DNA from: Hyphomonas polymorpha PS728
Lineage (GTDB): Bacteria; Pseudomonadota; Alphaproteobacteria; Caulobacterales; Hyphomonadaceae
Reading direction: 5' to 3'
DNA: 64,000 nucleotides
NCBI RefSeq assembly: GCF_000685315.1
Contig: NZ_ARYM01000004.1
Location: 62,001 to 126,000, forward strand
Notes under the pieces: model-generated
The model's input: the letters and a program-made list of their open reading frames with translations, nothing else
The model's database searches: none
Told to the model about the DNA's origin: nothing
Part shown: positions 1-8,985 of the stretch, piece after piece
Layout of the letters: each line of letters starts with the position of its first letter
Position numbering within the stretch: the stretch's first letter is position 1
Made by a program: the position numbers and the translations under genes

Positions 1-1164
1 CTGATCCTGCGGGTGAATGCGCGATATCCAGTCATGCGCTTCTTCGGAGGCCGGCTTCACGCCGCGGGCAAACATCTCCGCCCAGCCTTCGGAATAGACG
101 ATGCGGCCATCGCGGAGCGACCAGTCGATGACCCCCGCATCCAGCAGATCGCAGCTTGCCCTTGCCTGGGCCAAAACCAGGAAGGCGTCCTCATTCTCCG
201 CATCATCGCGGCGCCATTCATTCTGGATGAGGGACAGCGCCAATACGAGGGCGAGCATGGAGACGCCGAACAGCGCCAGGAATTCTGTTTTGCGGGCAGC
301 AACAATGGTCAGCACCGAGGGCTCATCCCCAAGGTATGCGATGTGCAGCCGGCCACCCGCCACGCTGCGGGCTTCCAGGAAGGCGCCGTCCGTGCTGCCC
401 GACAGGCGGCCGGGCGCAGAAACCTGATCCTTGTGCAGGGGTTGCCAGCCCAGCGCCGCGCCAGCGAGGGCCGCGTCCGCCGGCGTAAAGGCGCGGCCGG
501 GCGCGGAACTGGAGCGCACGACCTTTCCATCCAGGTTGAAAAGCGCCGCGCGCCCGCCGCTGCCTGCCGAGGCACCTGCATCCAGCGCCGCGCCGAAAGC
601 GCCCGAACGCAGCACAAAAATCATCGGCAGCCGCCCGCCACCGGTAAGCTCGGCTTCACGATAAAAGCCTGCGCGGAGCCGGGACACAGGCACAAGGTCC
701 AGGCCCAGGAGTTCCTGCCCGGCGCGCTGGCTGGAAGACAGGGGCGCAAGGCCCCCCACAGCATCCGTCGGCATAGGTCCGAATACGGATAACACGCCGC
801 CTTTGCCGTCCAGCACCGCAACGGCCAGCACCGGCGTGGACGAAAGCATATCTGTAACCTGGGCCTGCGCCTTGCGGAGGTCCTCTGCGGAGACATCCGC
901 GCGCATGGCATCTGCAATCAGCGGCGCAGTCCTCTCGGCAGCCGCCTCAATCCGCGCCATTTCGGCGTCGGCAGCCACCTGCCCGGCGGCGGCGGCATCT
1001 GCCAGCCTGCGCTGGCTGGCACCGGTTTCATTTTGAACGGCAATCCAGACATAGAGGATCAGGCCGAGAATGACGCCGCAAAGAGCGATGCCCTGAAGCG
1101 CGCGCGCCAATACAGGGTCGTTATGCTTTCGGCCTGCCGGGGGTGAGGTCATGTCAGGGGTCAT
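1..1164 (-). CDS. PAS-domain membrane sensor, 3' end outside window
   Basis: The frame is open from an ATG at 1164 to the left edge (at least 388 residues), so the C-terminal output domain is not visible. Seen: an N-terminal hydrophobic segment (about residues 22-42), a long extracytoplasmic-looking region, a second hydrophobic segment around residues 290-310, then the start of a PAS fold ending in WISRIHPQD, typical of PAS_3. The start overlaps the bcsC stop as ATGA, so it is translationally coupled to the cellulose operon. Inference: it senses a signal and acts through a GGDEF, EAL or kinase output, perhaps setting the c-di-GMP read by the BcsA PilZ domain. Which output it carries is unknown. 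Confidence 0.75.
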   Translation of the reverse strand, partial: MTPDMTSPPAGRKHNDPVLARALQGIALCGVILGLILYVWIAVQNETGASQRRLADAAAAGQVAADAEMARIEAAAERTAPLIADAMRADVSAEDLRKAQAQVTDMLSSTPVLAVAVLDGKGGVLSVFGPMPTDAVGGLAPLSSSQRAGQELLGLDLVPVSRLRAGFYREAELTGGGRLPMIFVLRSGAFGAALDAGASAGSGGRAALFNLDGKVVRSSSAPGRAFTPADAALAGAALGWQPLHKDQVSAPGRLSGSTDGAFLEARSVAGGRLHIAYLGDEPSVLTIVAARKTEFLALFGVSMLALVLALSLIQNEWRRDDAENEDAFLVLAQARASCDLLDAGVIDWSLRDGRIVYSEGWAEMFARGVKPASEEAHDWISRIHPQDQ

Positions 1165-3686
1165 GGGCGAATCCAGGAGCCGGGGGAGAAAGGATCAGTT
1201 GCGAGGTCTGAAGGGACAAGCGCCGCGCGGCCGCCTGGCACCCAGACAAGACCGATGCCTGCGCGCAGGTCTTCAAACGCCTTGGAGGCGGTGGCGGAAA
1301 GATTTGCCGACACGATGACTTCCCGGCCCAGCCTGCGCGCCAGGGCAACATCGAGAGAGCCGGCAACGCCCGAGCTTTTCCCGCCACCGATCTGGATGCC
1401 CTGGTCTGCAAGCAGGGGATATTGCGGGGCGGTATCCTCACGCACGGATTCGAATGCGACAGCGCCGTCCAGTTTGAGCATCCAGTCTTTCAGGGGCTGT
1501 GTGCGCGCGTTGACCGACCAGCCAGCCCGGTGGAACTGCTGCGGGCTGAAATAGCCGCCATGGCCGGCGCTGAAGAAGTTCGTGTTCCGGTCATAGGACT
1601 GGTACTGATAGAACGGGCCTGTCACCAGATAATCAAACCCGTCTTTGACAATCGACTGAGACGCGGAAAGCCCTGCCGATATCATGGAGTTGCTGACGGT
1701 GGCGCGCCCGTCCAGATGGGCGGCAGAGATATCTGCCTGCACCGCGCGCCCGCCGCCGGCGTCAAACCTGCCACGCACAAGCGCGCCGGCCTCGACAACG
1801 CGGCCAGATTGCCCGCCAGAGGCGGCGTCCTCCCCCGCAAAGGCGAGCAGGCTGTCTGTCCTTGGGCGGATGAATACGCGCGCCTCCCCCATATGTGCCC
1901 CGAAGCGCCGTGTTGCGGCCGCTTCTCCGGTGAGGGTGGGATCAGCGCCGCCTCCTACGGGCAAAAGGCCAATCCGCGCGGCGAGGCTCGCTTCCCCTTC
2001 CCGGCTCCAGCCAAGATAGGGGGCCGCAAAATTCTCGCGGCCGGCGCCGGCATCGGCGCCGGTATCAATCTTGTAGAGCGTGACGCCTGCCTCATAGCGG
2101 CTTACGCCGCGCACGACTTCCATGGAGGTGGTGGACGCATAGCCCGTCATCCTGTTTTCGCCGCGCGCGCCATCCTGCTGGCGCAGGGAGAGCGTCTGCC
2201 GGTAGAGCGTGTGATCAACGCCCTCGAGCGTTTCATAGGTATCGGGCGCCAGGGCGCGGGCCGTCAGATAGTCACCCTGATAGAAGGCCGCGGAGGCATA
2301 TTGGGCCTGCACCTTTGCGCCCAGCGGGCCGCCGGCGGCCCTCGCGATGGCGGCGGCTGAGTCCAGCTTACCGGCCTTCTGGGCCGCAAGGGCAAACCCT
2401 TCAGCAGACTCATCATCGGGCGCGGCAAGATAGAGCCGGCTGAACGTCGCGGCCGCCAGTTCTGCGTCACCTGACTGGAGGTCCACCCAGGCGCTGCGCA
2501 TCTGCGCGGCCCGCTGAACCGGCGGATAGGCAGCGGCTTTCCGGGCAAGCGCGCCTGCCGTTTCGAGGTCGCCCTGGTCATAAGCCTTGGCGGAGGCATC
2601 CAGCAGAGCGCCGCCAGCGATCAGCTGAGCCTCGCCCGCCAGCGCAGGATCAAGCTGCGCGGACTGGCTGGCCAACTCTGCGGCGCGCAACCAATTTCCC
2701 TGCTGGCGCAGCCTGCGCGCCTCATCAAGGTCAACCCGCGCCAGGAGGCCGTCGAACCCCTCCGCGCTGGGCGTTTCAGCGATGGCGCTACGGGCGCCTG
2801 CATGGTCTCCCGCCGCCAGCGCGGCGAGTATCAGACCCCGGCGCGCATCGGCTTCCGCGCCCCGCGCCAGGGCATCCCTGAAGAAACCTGCGGCGCGGGC
2901 AGGCTCTGGCTCAAGAAACATCCACCCGGCCTGCGCCAGAAGCGGCGCATCCCCGGTCCCGCCCGCAAGCGCGCCTGCTGCCTCAATATCTCCGGCGGAT
3001 TGGGCGGCCTGAAATCTCAGCCAGGTGTCTGCCCTGACAAGCTCTGCATAAGCGCGCGCGATTTCCGGATGCTCGCTGCCGGCCAGAGCGGGCATCCGGA
3101 CGAGGGAGGACAAGCCCTCGCTATCCAGCGCGCCGGAAGCGCGGGAGACGAGCGCTGCGACGAGTTCAGGATTGTCGCAGGTCGTCAGAGCCCGGACATA
3201 GAAATCCCGCAGGCTATCTTGACGCCCGAGACCTTCCACCGCATCCGCGCGGGCCCAGAGGTCGAAGGGACGCTCGCACCTATTTTCTGCCGGGGCTGGC
3301 AGAAGGCTCAGAACCCGCGCCCAGTCTTCCGACGCCAGAGCTTCCCGCACTGCGTATTCGCGCTGGCCATTGGCGACATAGGCCAGAATATCCGCTGGCG
3401 CCTGCCACCCGGCATGATGCCGTTCCAGCGCGCGCAGGCGCGCAGCGGCTTCCTGCCAGCGCCCTTGCGCGCCGAGCGTCCAGACAAACTGAACATCCCC
3501 CTGCGCCGGACCTGACGGCGGCGCCGCTTCCGCCGGAGCGGGCTCAGAAATATCCGCAACCGGAATACCGATCGGGAAGACCCCTTCCCGCCCGGTATCG
3601 GGCGCGGCCTGAGCGCCCTGCCCAGCCACGAGCAGGAAGCTCGCGCCGGCAGCGGCCGCATGTAGAAAAGGGGAAAGCAGCCTCAT
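1161..3686 (-). CDS. bcsC: Cellulose synthase operon protein C (outer-membrane export protein)
   Basis: 841 residues. A signal peptide (MRLLSPFLHAAAAGASFLLV..., ending near AQA) is followed by an alanine-rich helical TPR-like region to about residue 530 and a C-terminal beta-barrel-like region. The barrel part contains GHGGYFSPQQ, a hallmark of the BcsC C-terminal domain. BcsC proteins thread the glucan through the periplasm and outer membrane. At 841 residues it is shorter than the roughly 1150-residue enterobacterial protein. The ATG at 3686 was chosen because it overlaps the bcsB stop as ATGA and begins the signal peptide; a longer in-frame start exists upstream but would run inside bcsB. 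Confidence 0.85.
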   Translation of the reverse strand: MRLLSPFLHAAAAGASFLLVAGQGAQAAPDTGREGVFPIGIPVADISEPAPAEAAPPSGPAQGDVQFVWTLGAQGRWQEAAARLRALERHHAGWQAPADILAYVANGQREYAVREALASEDWARVLSLLPAPAENRCERPFDLWARADAVEGLGRQDSLRDFYVRALTTCDNPELVAALVSRASGALDSEGLSSLVRMPALAGSEHPEIARAYAELVRADTWLRFQAAQSAGDIEAAGALAGGTGDAPLLAQAGWMFLEPEPARAAGFFRDALARGAEADARRGLILAALAAGDHAGARSAIAETPSAEGFDGLLARVDLDEARRLRQQGNWLRAAELASQSAQLDPALAGEAQLIAGGALLDASAKAYDQGDLETAGALARKAAAYPPVQRAAQMRSAWVDLQSGDAELAAATFSRLYLAAPDDESAEGFALAAQKAGKLDSAAAIARAAGGPLGAKVQAQYASAAFYQGDYLTARALAPDTYETLEGVDHTLYRQTLSLRQQDGARGENRMTGYASTTSMEVVRGVSRYEAGVTLYKIDTGADAGAGRENFAAPYLGWSREGEASLAARIGLLPVGGGADPTLTGEAAATRRFGAHMGEARVFIRPRTDSLLAFAGEDAASGGQSGRVVEAGALVRGRFDAGGGRAVQADISAAHLDGRATVSNSMISAGLSASQSIVKDGFDYLVTGPFYQYQSYDRNTNFFSAGHGGYFSPQQFHRAGWSVNARTQPLKDWMLKLDGAVAFESVREDTAPQYPLLADQGIQIGGGKSSGVAGSLDVALARRLGREVIVSANLSATASKAFEDLRAGIGLVWVPGGRAALVPSDLATDPFSPGSWIRP

Positions 3687-5857
3687 TTTCCGTTGATCCG
3701 CTTGCGCATGTAGCGCGCGATCAGGGCGAGGCCTGCAGCCATGGCAAACAGGATTGCCGCAATGGAGGCGATCCATCTCCAGGAGGACCCGGCGCTGGAG
3801 GCGCGCGCCGCTTCGCGCGCGGCCTTGTTGCCGATTGTAAACGTTGCATCAGCGTCAGCCGAGACAATCGTGGCGGCGTTTTCGCGCCATACGGCGGCGC
3901 CGCCCTGGATCTGGCTCCAATGGCTTGGCTGCACCAGCGCGCGAACAGAAGACAGCAGCTGAGCATCTGTCTCGGCTGTCACCAGCATGACGAGACGTCC
4001 CTTGTGGCTGGGCGATTCGCCCTCGACCAGCAGGCCGTTATCACCAAGATCAACGAGGCTGAGTTCCCGGCTGAACCCGCTCGCCTGCGGCAGCATCAGC
4101 TTCTGCAAGGGCAGGAAACCCCCGAGCGCCGGGCGCGCGCCGACGAGGAGCGTGTTGGCGTCGGGAAGATCGAGACCAATACCGAAATTTGTGTCTGTAA
4201 AGACGGTGCCGTTTATCTGGCCAAGCCGGGCGGCCAGCGTCCAAACGCTCGCAACGGTTTCCGCAGACGCATCGGCGGCGCGGATTTCCATCGGCGCGGC
4301 TTCCAGCCCCGTAAACGGATAGCCGGTCTCCTGAAGCAGCGCGAGATTGGGCAGCTCCGCGAAATATCCCGCCGGCGGAAGAGTAACGGTCGATGTGCCT
4401 TTCAGGGTGAAGGCGAGATTGCGTGCATTGCGGGCGACGCAGGCCCCTTCGGTTGGCGAAGAGAGTTCAATCTGGAAGTCAATGGTGTTCCAGCCCGGCC
4501 GCAGGGAGCGGGCCGGAACGGCAACCTCATAGGCGGGCACGACTTCACCGGCGGGATTTGTCAGCCGCACCGCCCGCTCAAAGGCACCATTGACGAGAAT
4601 ATTGACAACCGACCGGCCATCGAGACCCGCGCCATAGGCAAAATCCAGCGCCAGGACCGCCTCATCATTGTCGCGGAAACGGATATCTGCCGGCAGGGCA
4701 AAAGAAAGCTGGGCGCGGCCACGTTCCTGTCCGAGCACCGAAGCGCCCTCCAGGCCAAGATCCCGGAAAACATATTTCGCATCGGTCCGGAGCGGCTGGC
4801 GTTTGCTGCCGATAATGGTGGCCGGAACTTCGGAAGCGCCGATGATGGCGGAGGGCGACGCCGAAAGCGGGAAGCCTTCAGATGCCAGTGTCCGTAGCGC
4901 GCCTTCGATGGCTTCGGGCGTATGCCCTGCCGCGATGATCAGAAAGTGCGACGGATCGTTTGGGGACGGGCCGATGGAAAGCCAGGAGTCGTTTTCCTTG
5001 AGGTTTGCGAGGCCCGCAGGCGCAAGGCCGGCAAGCTGCGCAGGCGTGCCGATCGCAATGATATCGCGCCCTTCCCCGTCCGGCCCCGCATCCAGGGAAG
5101 AGAGCATCGTTATTTTCGGCAGCCGGTAGCCGAGCCGGTTCCCGACCGCCTGAGAGGCAAGGGCGCCCCACCGCAGGGTCTGGGCGTCCGGCGCGCCGGC
5201 CAGGATGCCGAGTTCCTCCACACCGCCAATCCCCGCAGAGAGAAGCGCGCCGAGATCGGCCAGCGTTGCGTTGAGCGCGCGGCGAGCGTAGGTGATCTCG
5301 ATATAGGAGCGGGACGTGTCCACTTCTGTCCACAGCTCTGCAGCGTCCGCATCCTGACAATCAAGCGTATACCGCTGGACCGCATCGATGCTCAGCGTAT
5401 TGTATCCATGCTGGACCATTGCCGGATCCAGCACGATCTCGTTGATCGCTGCGGCTCTTTCGGTGACCCCGTCCAGCTGACCAATGAACTGGCCATTCAT
5501 GCCCAGACGCAATTGCGGCTTGAGCCCCTCCTGCGCGCGTCCGCTGACATGACGCAGCAGCACACGCGCATCCTTTACGTCTGCCTGCGGAGCGATTGCG
5601 AAGGAGATCAATTCGCGCGCGCTGGCCCCGTCAAGATGGATCGCGCCCTGCGCGCTGCGCAGGGAAGCCAGCGGAATGCGCGTGCGCCAGAGGCCATTTT
5701 CAAGACGCTCGGTGGTTATCTGGGGATTGTCCCGGTAGCGGGCGTAGATATCGAGCGTTGCCTCACGGCTTGCCGTCTCCTGCGCGATGGCAGGGGCAGG
5801 CATGAGGCAGACAGATAGGGCGGCCGCGAGGACCGCAGGGCGGAGCAGGGATTTCAT
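3683..5857 (-). CDS. bcsB: Cellulose synthase periplasmic subunit BcsB
   Basis: 724 residues. A clear signal peptide (MKSLLRPAVLAAALSVCLMP, cut near AIAQ) is followed by a large periplasmic beta-rich region and a single C-terminal membrane helix (WIASIAAILFAMAAGLALIA) with a basic tail. This is the BcsB layout: carbohydrate-binding and flavodoxin-like domains anchored beside BcsA by one helix. The ATG at 5857 overlaps the bcsA stop as ATGA. An in-frame start 56 codons upstream was rejected because it lies within bcsA and precedes the signal peptide. BcsB guides the nascent glucan from BcsA to BcsC. Confidence 0.88.
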   Translation of the reverse strand: MKSLLRPAVLAAALSVCLMPAPAIAQETASREATLDIYARYRDNPQITTERLENGLWRTRIPLASLRSAQGAIHLDGASARELISFAIAPQADVKDARVLLRHVSGRAQEGLKPQLRLGMNGQFIGQLDGVTERAAAINEIVLDPAMVQHGYNTLSIDAVQRYTLDCQDADAAELWTEVDTSRSYIEITYARRALNATLADLGALLSAGIGGVEELGILAGAPDAQTLRWGALASQAVGNRLGYRLPKITMLSSLDAGPDGEGRDIIAIGTPAQLAGLAPAGLANLKENDSWLSIGPSPNDPSHFLIIAAGHTPEAIEGALRTLASEGFPLSASPSAIIGASEVPATIIGSKRQPLRTDAKYVFRDLGLEGASVLGQERGRAQLSFALPADIRFRDNDEAVLALDFAYGAGLDGRSVVNILVNGAFERAVRLTNPAGEVVPAYEVAVPARSLRPGWNTIDFQIELSSPTEGACVARNARNLAFTLKGTSTVTLPPAGYFAELPNLALLQETGYPFTGLEAAPMEIRAADASAETVASVWTLAARLGQINGTVFTDTNFGIGLDLPDANTLLVGARPALGGFLPLQKLMLPQASGFSRELSLVDLGDNGLLVEGESPSHKGRLVMLVTAETDAQLLSSVRALVQPSHWSQIQGGAAVWRENAATIVSADADATFTIGNKAAREAARASSAGSSWRWIASIAAILFAMAAGLALIARYMRKRINGK

Positions 5858-8052
5858 GAACGTACTTCCCGTGTAACGGCGCGAATATGGCCCAGCGCTT
5901 GCGACAGGCTGGAGCGGATGAGGCGGGCGATCTTGGCGCCCATATGTTCGGTATTGGCGCGGGCATCGCGGAACTGTTTCCAGTTTTCGCTGCGCGCATA
6001 CATCAGGGTCACAATGGCGGCCCATTGCTCCCGGGTTTCGATGATGAAGCTGAGGCCGAGCTTCTGGCCTTCCGGCGTGTCGAACACCGAGAGCACCTTG
6101 AGGGACAAAAAGGACGCGTTGCTGGCGCCCAGCTCGCGGGCATCGATGGTCAGGGTTTCGCCTTCAGTAAAGCGATGCGCCGCAACGGGCGGCACAAGGC
6201 AGCCCATGCCCGTGATCGAGACATCCGACATCTGTGCCTGAATGTCTGTGTCTCCAAGTCCCAGCAGAACAGACCGGCTGACTTCAAAACGCGGAAAGGC
6301 GCGCTGCTGTGACCGTTCATAAAGAACGCCCAGCGCAGAGATGAGCAGGAGCAGATGGAACGTGTTCCAGAGCAGCAGCACGGTGATGACACCGGCGCCG
6401 ACCGGATCGTGGAAGAGGCGCACCAGGCCGACCACCTGCCCCAGCCCGACCAGCGCAATCAGCACATAGAAAGGTCGCGCCAGAGGCGAGACGAAATTCT
6501 CGCTGAGATTCTCCCCCTTTGGCGTCACCGCAAAGCTGGGAGCGCGGGGATTGCGCAGAACCTGGAGGATCGCGCCGCTGCAATGGATGGACTGAACCAC
6601 TTCATAGAGTTCAGACGCAAATGCCCACCGCGTATGTCCATAGAGGATCGAAGAGAGCATCAGCGCGCCGACAATGTGCGGAAGGCCGTACATCAGGAAG
6701 TCGCTGAAATCCCCGACATAGACCTGTATGCCGAGCAGAAGATACAGGAGCGGAGCGAGGATGAATGTCAGACGCGCAAGGGGAAAGAACCAGTAGAAGC
6801 AGGAATTGAGATAACCGATGCGCTGAGACAGGGAGAGCCCGCGCTTCAGCAGCGGGTTCTTCAGGATGAAGATCTGGATCATCCCCTGGGTCCAGCGCAT
6901 CCGCTGGGTTATGAAGCCGGAGAAGGTTTCCGGCGAAAGGCCCGCAACCATCGGCCGGTCAACATACACGCTGCGATATCCGCGCGCGTGAAGCTCGAGT
7001 GCAGTTTCGGCATCTTCCGTGATCGTGTCCCCCTGAATCCCGCCGATCTCCATGATATGCTCGCGCCGCAGTACGGCGGCCGAACCACAGAAGAAGGAAG
7101 CGTTCAGTCCGTCCAGGCCTCTCTGGATGACCGAATAGAACATCTCGTTCTCGCTCGGCATCTCGCGGAACGTGCCGAGGTTTCTCTCCAGCGGATCGGG
7201 ATTGAGAAAGAAGTGCGGGGTCTGGACGAGGAAGACTTTCGGATCGTCCACAAAATACCCAACCGTCCGCACAAGGATGTCGGCGGCCGGGACATGGTCG
7301 GCGTCGAGGATCAGAACGAGATCGCCGCTGGTCTCCTTAAGGGCTGCGTTGATGTTTCCGGCCTTGGCGTGTTCGTTCTTCTCGCGGGTCAGATAGTTCG
7401 CCCCGAGACGGTCGCACATGGTCTTCAGCCGCTCATGCCGCGCCTCCGCCTCTGCCGCCTTGACCGGATCGGACTGGGTCCGCTTGGAGAGCGTGCCGCC
7501 ATCATCCAGAAGGTAAACCTTCATCCGGCCCGCCGGATAGCTGACATTCAGCGCCGCAGTCAGCGTGACCTCGAGCAGCTCATCGGGCTCATTATAGCTT
7601 GGAACCAGAATATCGACGGTGGGCGAGCGCCTTGCCGACACCGGCGCAGGCCGGGGCGCGCGCTTGTAAACATCGACGGACAGGAAGGTGGAGAGCAGAA
7701 GCAGCACATAGCCATAGCTCTCCGCCCCCAGCAGGAATATTCCGCCGGCGATCGACAGCGCCGAGTCGGTGGGCATCGTCTCGGTGACACGCCAGATCAT
7801 GTAGCGTGTGCTGGTGAAGATAATGAGCAGCGCCACGAACACGCGGAAAGGGCCGCCTGTCGGGCGCAGCCACCCCATCAGGAAATAGGTGGCAATCGTC
7901 GCCACGCACAGCTGGACCTGAACCGCATCGGGTACAGGCGCCGCAGCGATAACTGCGATCAAGCCGAGCGCGATCAGGCCGCTTACGGTGCGCAGGGGCG
8001 CGAACCGGGAAGCTGGCAGGCCTGATGGCCGGGATGTGTCGCCATACGCCAT
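5854..8052 (-). CDS. bcsA: Cellulose synthase catalytic subunit, UDP-forming, with PilZ domain
   Basis: 732 residues, inner membrane. N-terminal helices are followed by a family 2 glycosyltransferase with DDG at 183-185, DAD at 250-252, TED at 345-347 and QRMRW at 383-387. More helices follow, then a PilZ domain with RAFPR (RxxxR, 584-588) and DVSITG (DxSxxG, 610-615), so c-di-GMP activation should be intact. It polymerises UDP-glucose into beta-1,4-glucan and moves it across the membrane. It is the first gene of a four-gene ATGA-linked operon. No bcsZ, bcsD or bcsQ is visible here. The ribosome binding site before 8052 is weak. A 234-bp gap to the next gene should hold the promoter. Confidence 0.95.
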   Translation of the reverse strand: MAYGDTSRPSGLPASRFAPLRTVSGLIALGLIAVIAAAPVPDAVQVQLCVATIATYFLMGWLRPTGGPFRVFVALLIIFTSTRYMIWRVTETMPTDSALSIAGGIFLLGAESYGYVLLLLSTFLSVDVYKRAPRPAPVSARRSPTVDILVPSYNEPDELLEVTLTAALNVSYPAGRMKVYLLDDGGTLSKRTQSDPVKAAEAEARHERLKTMCDRLGANYLTREKNEHAKAGNINAALKETSGDLVLILDADHVPAADILVRTVGYFVDDPKVFLVQTPHFFLNPDPLERNLGTFREMPSENEMFYSVIQRGLDGLNASFFCGSAAVLRREHIMEIGGIQGDTITEDAETALELHARGYRSVYVDRPMVAGLSPETFSGFITQRMRWTQGMIQIFILKNPLLKRGLSLSQRIGYLNSCFYWFFPLARLTFILAPLLYLLLGIQVYVGDFSDFLMYGLPHIVGALMLSSILYGHTRWAFASELYEVVQSIHCSGAILQVLRNPRAPSFAVTPKGENLSENFVSPLARPFYVLIALVGLGQVVGLVRLFHDPVGAGVITVLLLWNTFHLLLLISALGVLYERSQQRAFPRFEVSRSVLLGLGDTDIQAQMSDVSITGMGCLVPPVAAHRFTEGETLTIDARELGASNASFLSLKVLSVFDTPEGQKLGLSFIIETREQWAAIVTLMYARSENWKQFRDARANTEHMGAKIARLIRSSLSQALGHIRAVTREVRS

Positions 8053-8286
8053 CGCTGGGTCCGTCTGATATTCAAACCAGTTATCAGGCGGTACATTTCA
8101 AGCGTGAAGTTTCAGATAAACTGGCGACTCCTTAATGCACTAGTAGGTTAATTTCGAAGGGTATTTTGTATACGCGGGTGATGCTCAACCCGCGCCCTCA
8201 ATGCCCCTTGCGCCTTCGCGGACAAGCCACGATGCCTAATCCCTATACTGATCTTGAACAGGACGGAGCGCCCGCTTGCGGCCGGA

Positions 8287-8922
8287 TCAGCAATAATCTG
8301 GCCGCTCGAAATCCAGCACCAGTACCAGTCGTGCCTGCCCGCTGCCTTCAATCGGCGGGGACCTGTGGAGCACGCAATTTTCAAGGCTGCAGCGCTGGCC
8401 GAGGAGCATGGCCGTTTCATGCGGCTTCATTTCATGGAGGGGGCCAGGCTCCTCCCCCGCCCTCTCCACCCGCCATTGCGTGCCGCGCCCCAAATAGGTC
8501 GTGATCAGACGAAAATCAGTATCGTCCTTATGAAACTTCCGGCAGGCATCATCGGTCACATATTCAAGCCTGAAGGTGCAATCGGCCTCAATATCACCGA
8601 TGCAGGCAAATGCCGCCTGAACATCCCCGAGAAGCGTTTGCCACACCAATGCTGGCCAGCTGGATTGCGTGAGCCAGGTCACGGCGCGCTGCCGCACGTC
8701 TTCTGGCCGTCCTGTGACGCGAAGGTCTTCGAAGCTGGAACAGTCCAGCGCCTCAAATGCTGCCGCAAGACCAGGCGAAGGCTGACGCGGCCAGAGGGCG
8801 AGCTCGGCCACATCTCCTAATCCAGCCTCTATCAGCGCTTCAAGGCTGTGGCAGAAGATGACGGGCTCTGCGGCCCGCTCCTGCTTCCCCTCTTGTTCCG
8901 CCAGATCCTGCAGCAAACTCAT
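8287..8922 (-). CDS. DUF1826 family protein, probable zinc-response gene
   Basis: 211 residues, soluble, with no signal peptide. It matches the DUF1826 family, whose genes commonly sit beside COG0523 (CobW-like) GTPases, as here. Conserved-looking parts are FHKDDTDFRLITTYLGRGTQW and the C-terminal LVLVLDFERPD; the molecular function is unknown. I chose the ATG at 8922 because GAGAGGA lies 7 nt upstream. An earlier in-frame ATG at 8958 would sit inside the palindrome at 8947-8963. It is divergent from the GTPase at 8986 and shares its control region. Confidence 0.7.
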   Translation of the reverse strand: MSLLQDLAEQEGKQERAAEPVIFCHSLEALIEAGLGDVAELALWPRQPSPGLAAAFEALDCSSFEDLRVTGRPEDVRQRAVTWLTQSSWPALVWQTLLGDVQAAFACIGDIEADCTFRLEYVTDDACRKFHKDDTDFRLITTYLGRGTQWRVERAGEEPGPLHEMKPHETAMLLGQRCSLENCVLHRSPPIEGSGQARLVLVLDFERPDYC

Positions 8923-8946
8923 CTTGCGTCCTCTCGAATTATAATT

Positions 8947-8963
8947 ATGTAATAACATTACAT
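8947..8963. promoter_or_regulatory. Zur-like palindromic operator
   Basis: ATGTAAT-AAC-ATTACAT is a perfect 7-3-7 inverted repeat in the AT-rich gap between the divergent DUF1826 gene and the COG0523 GTPase. The reverse strand reads AATGTTATTACAT, close to the TGTTATANTATAACA type of Zur box. Zinc repression of both genes is the natural inference. Confidence 0.6.
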
Positions 8964-8985
8964 TTCACACCCTGTCGAGGCCGCC

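Noticed and set aside
13-792. 259-codon plus-strand frame at the left edge
   Set aside because: The opposite strand is open without stop to the edge, carries membrane segments and a PAS motif, and is coupled to bcsC.
1422-2360. 312-codon plus-strand frame inside bcsC
   Set aside because: Antisense shadow; the minus strand has the signal peptide, TPR-like region and BcsC C-terminal motif.
6355-8025. Long open frame (556 codons) on the plus strand opposite bcsA
   Set aside because: It is the mirror of a high-GC gene with complete catalytic motifs on the other strand; the translation is rich in Arg, Gln and His with no domain.
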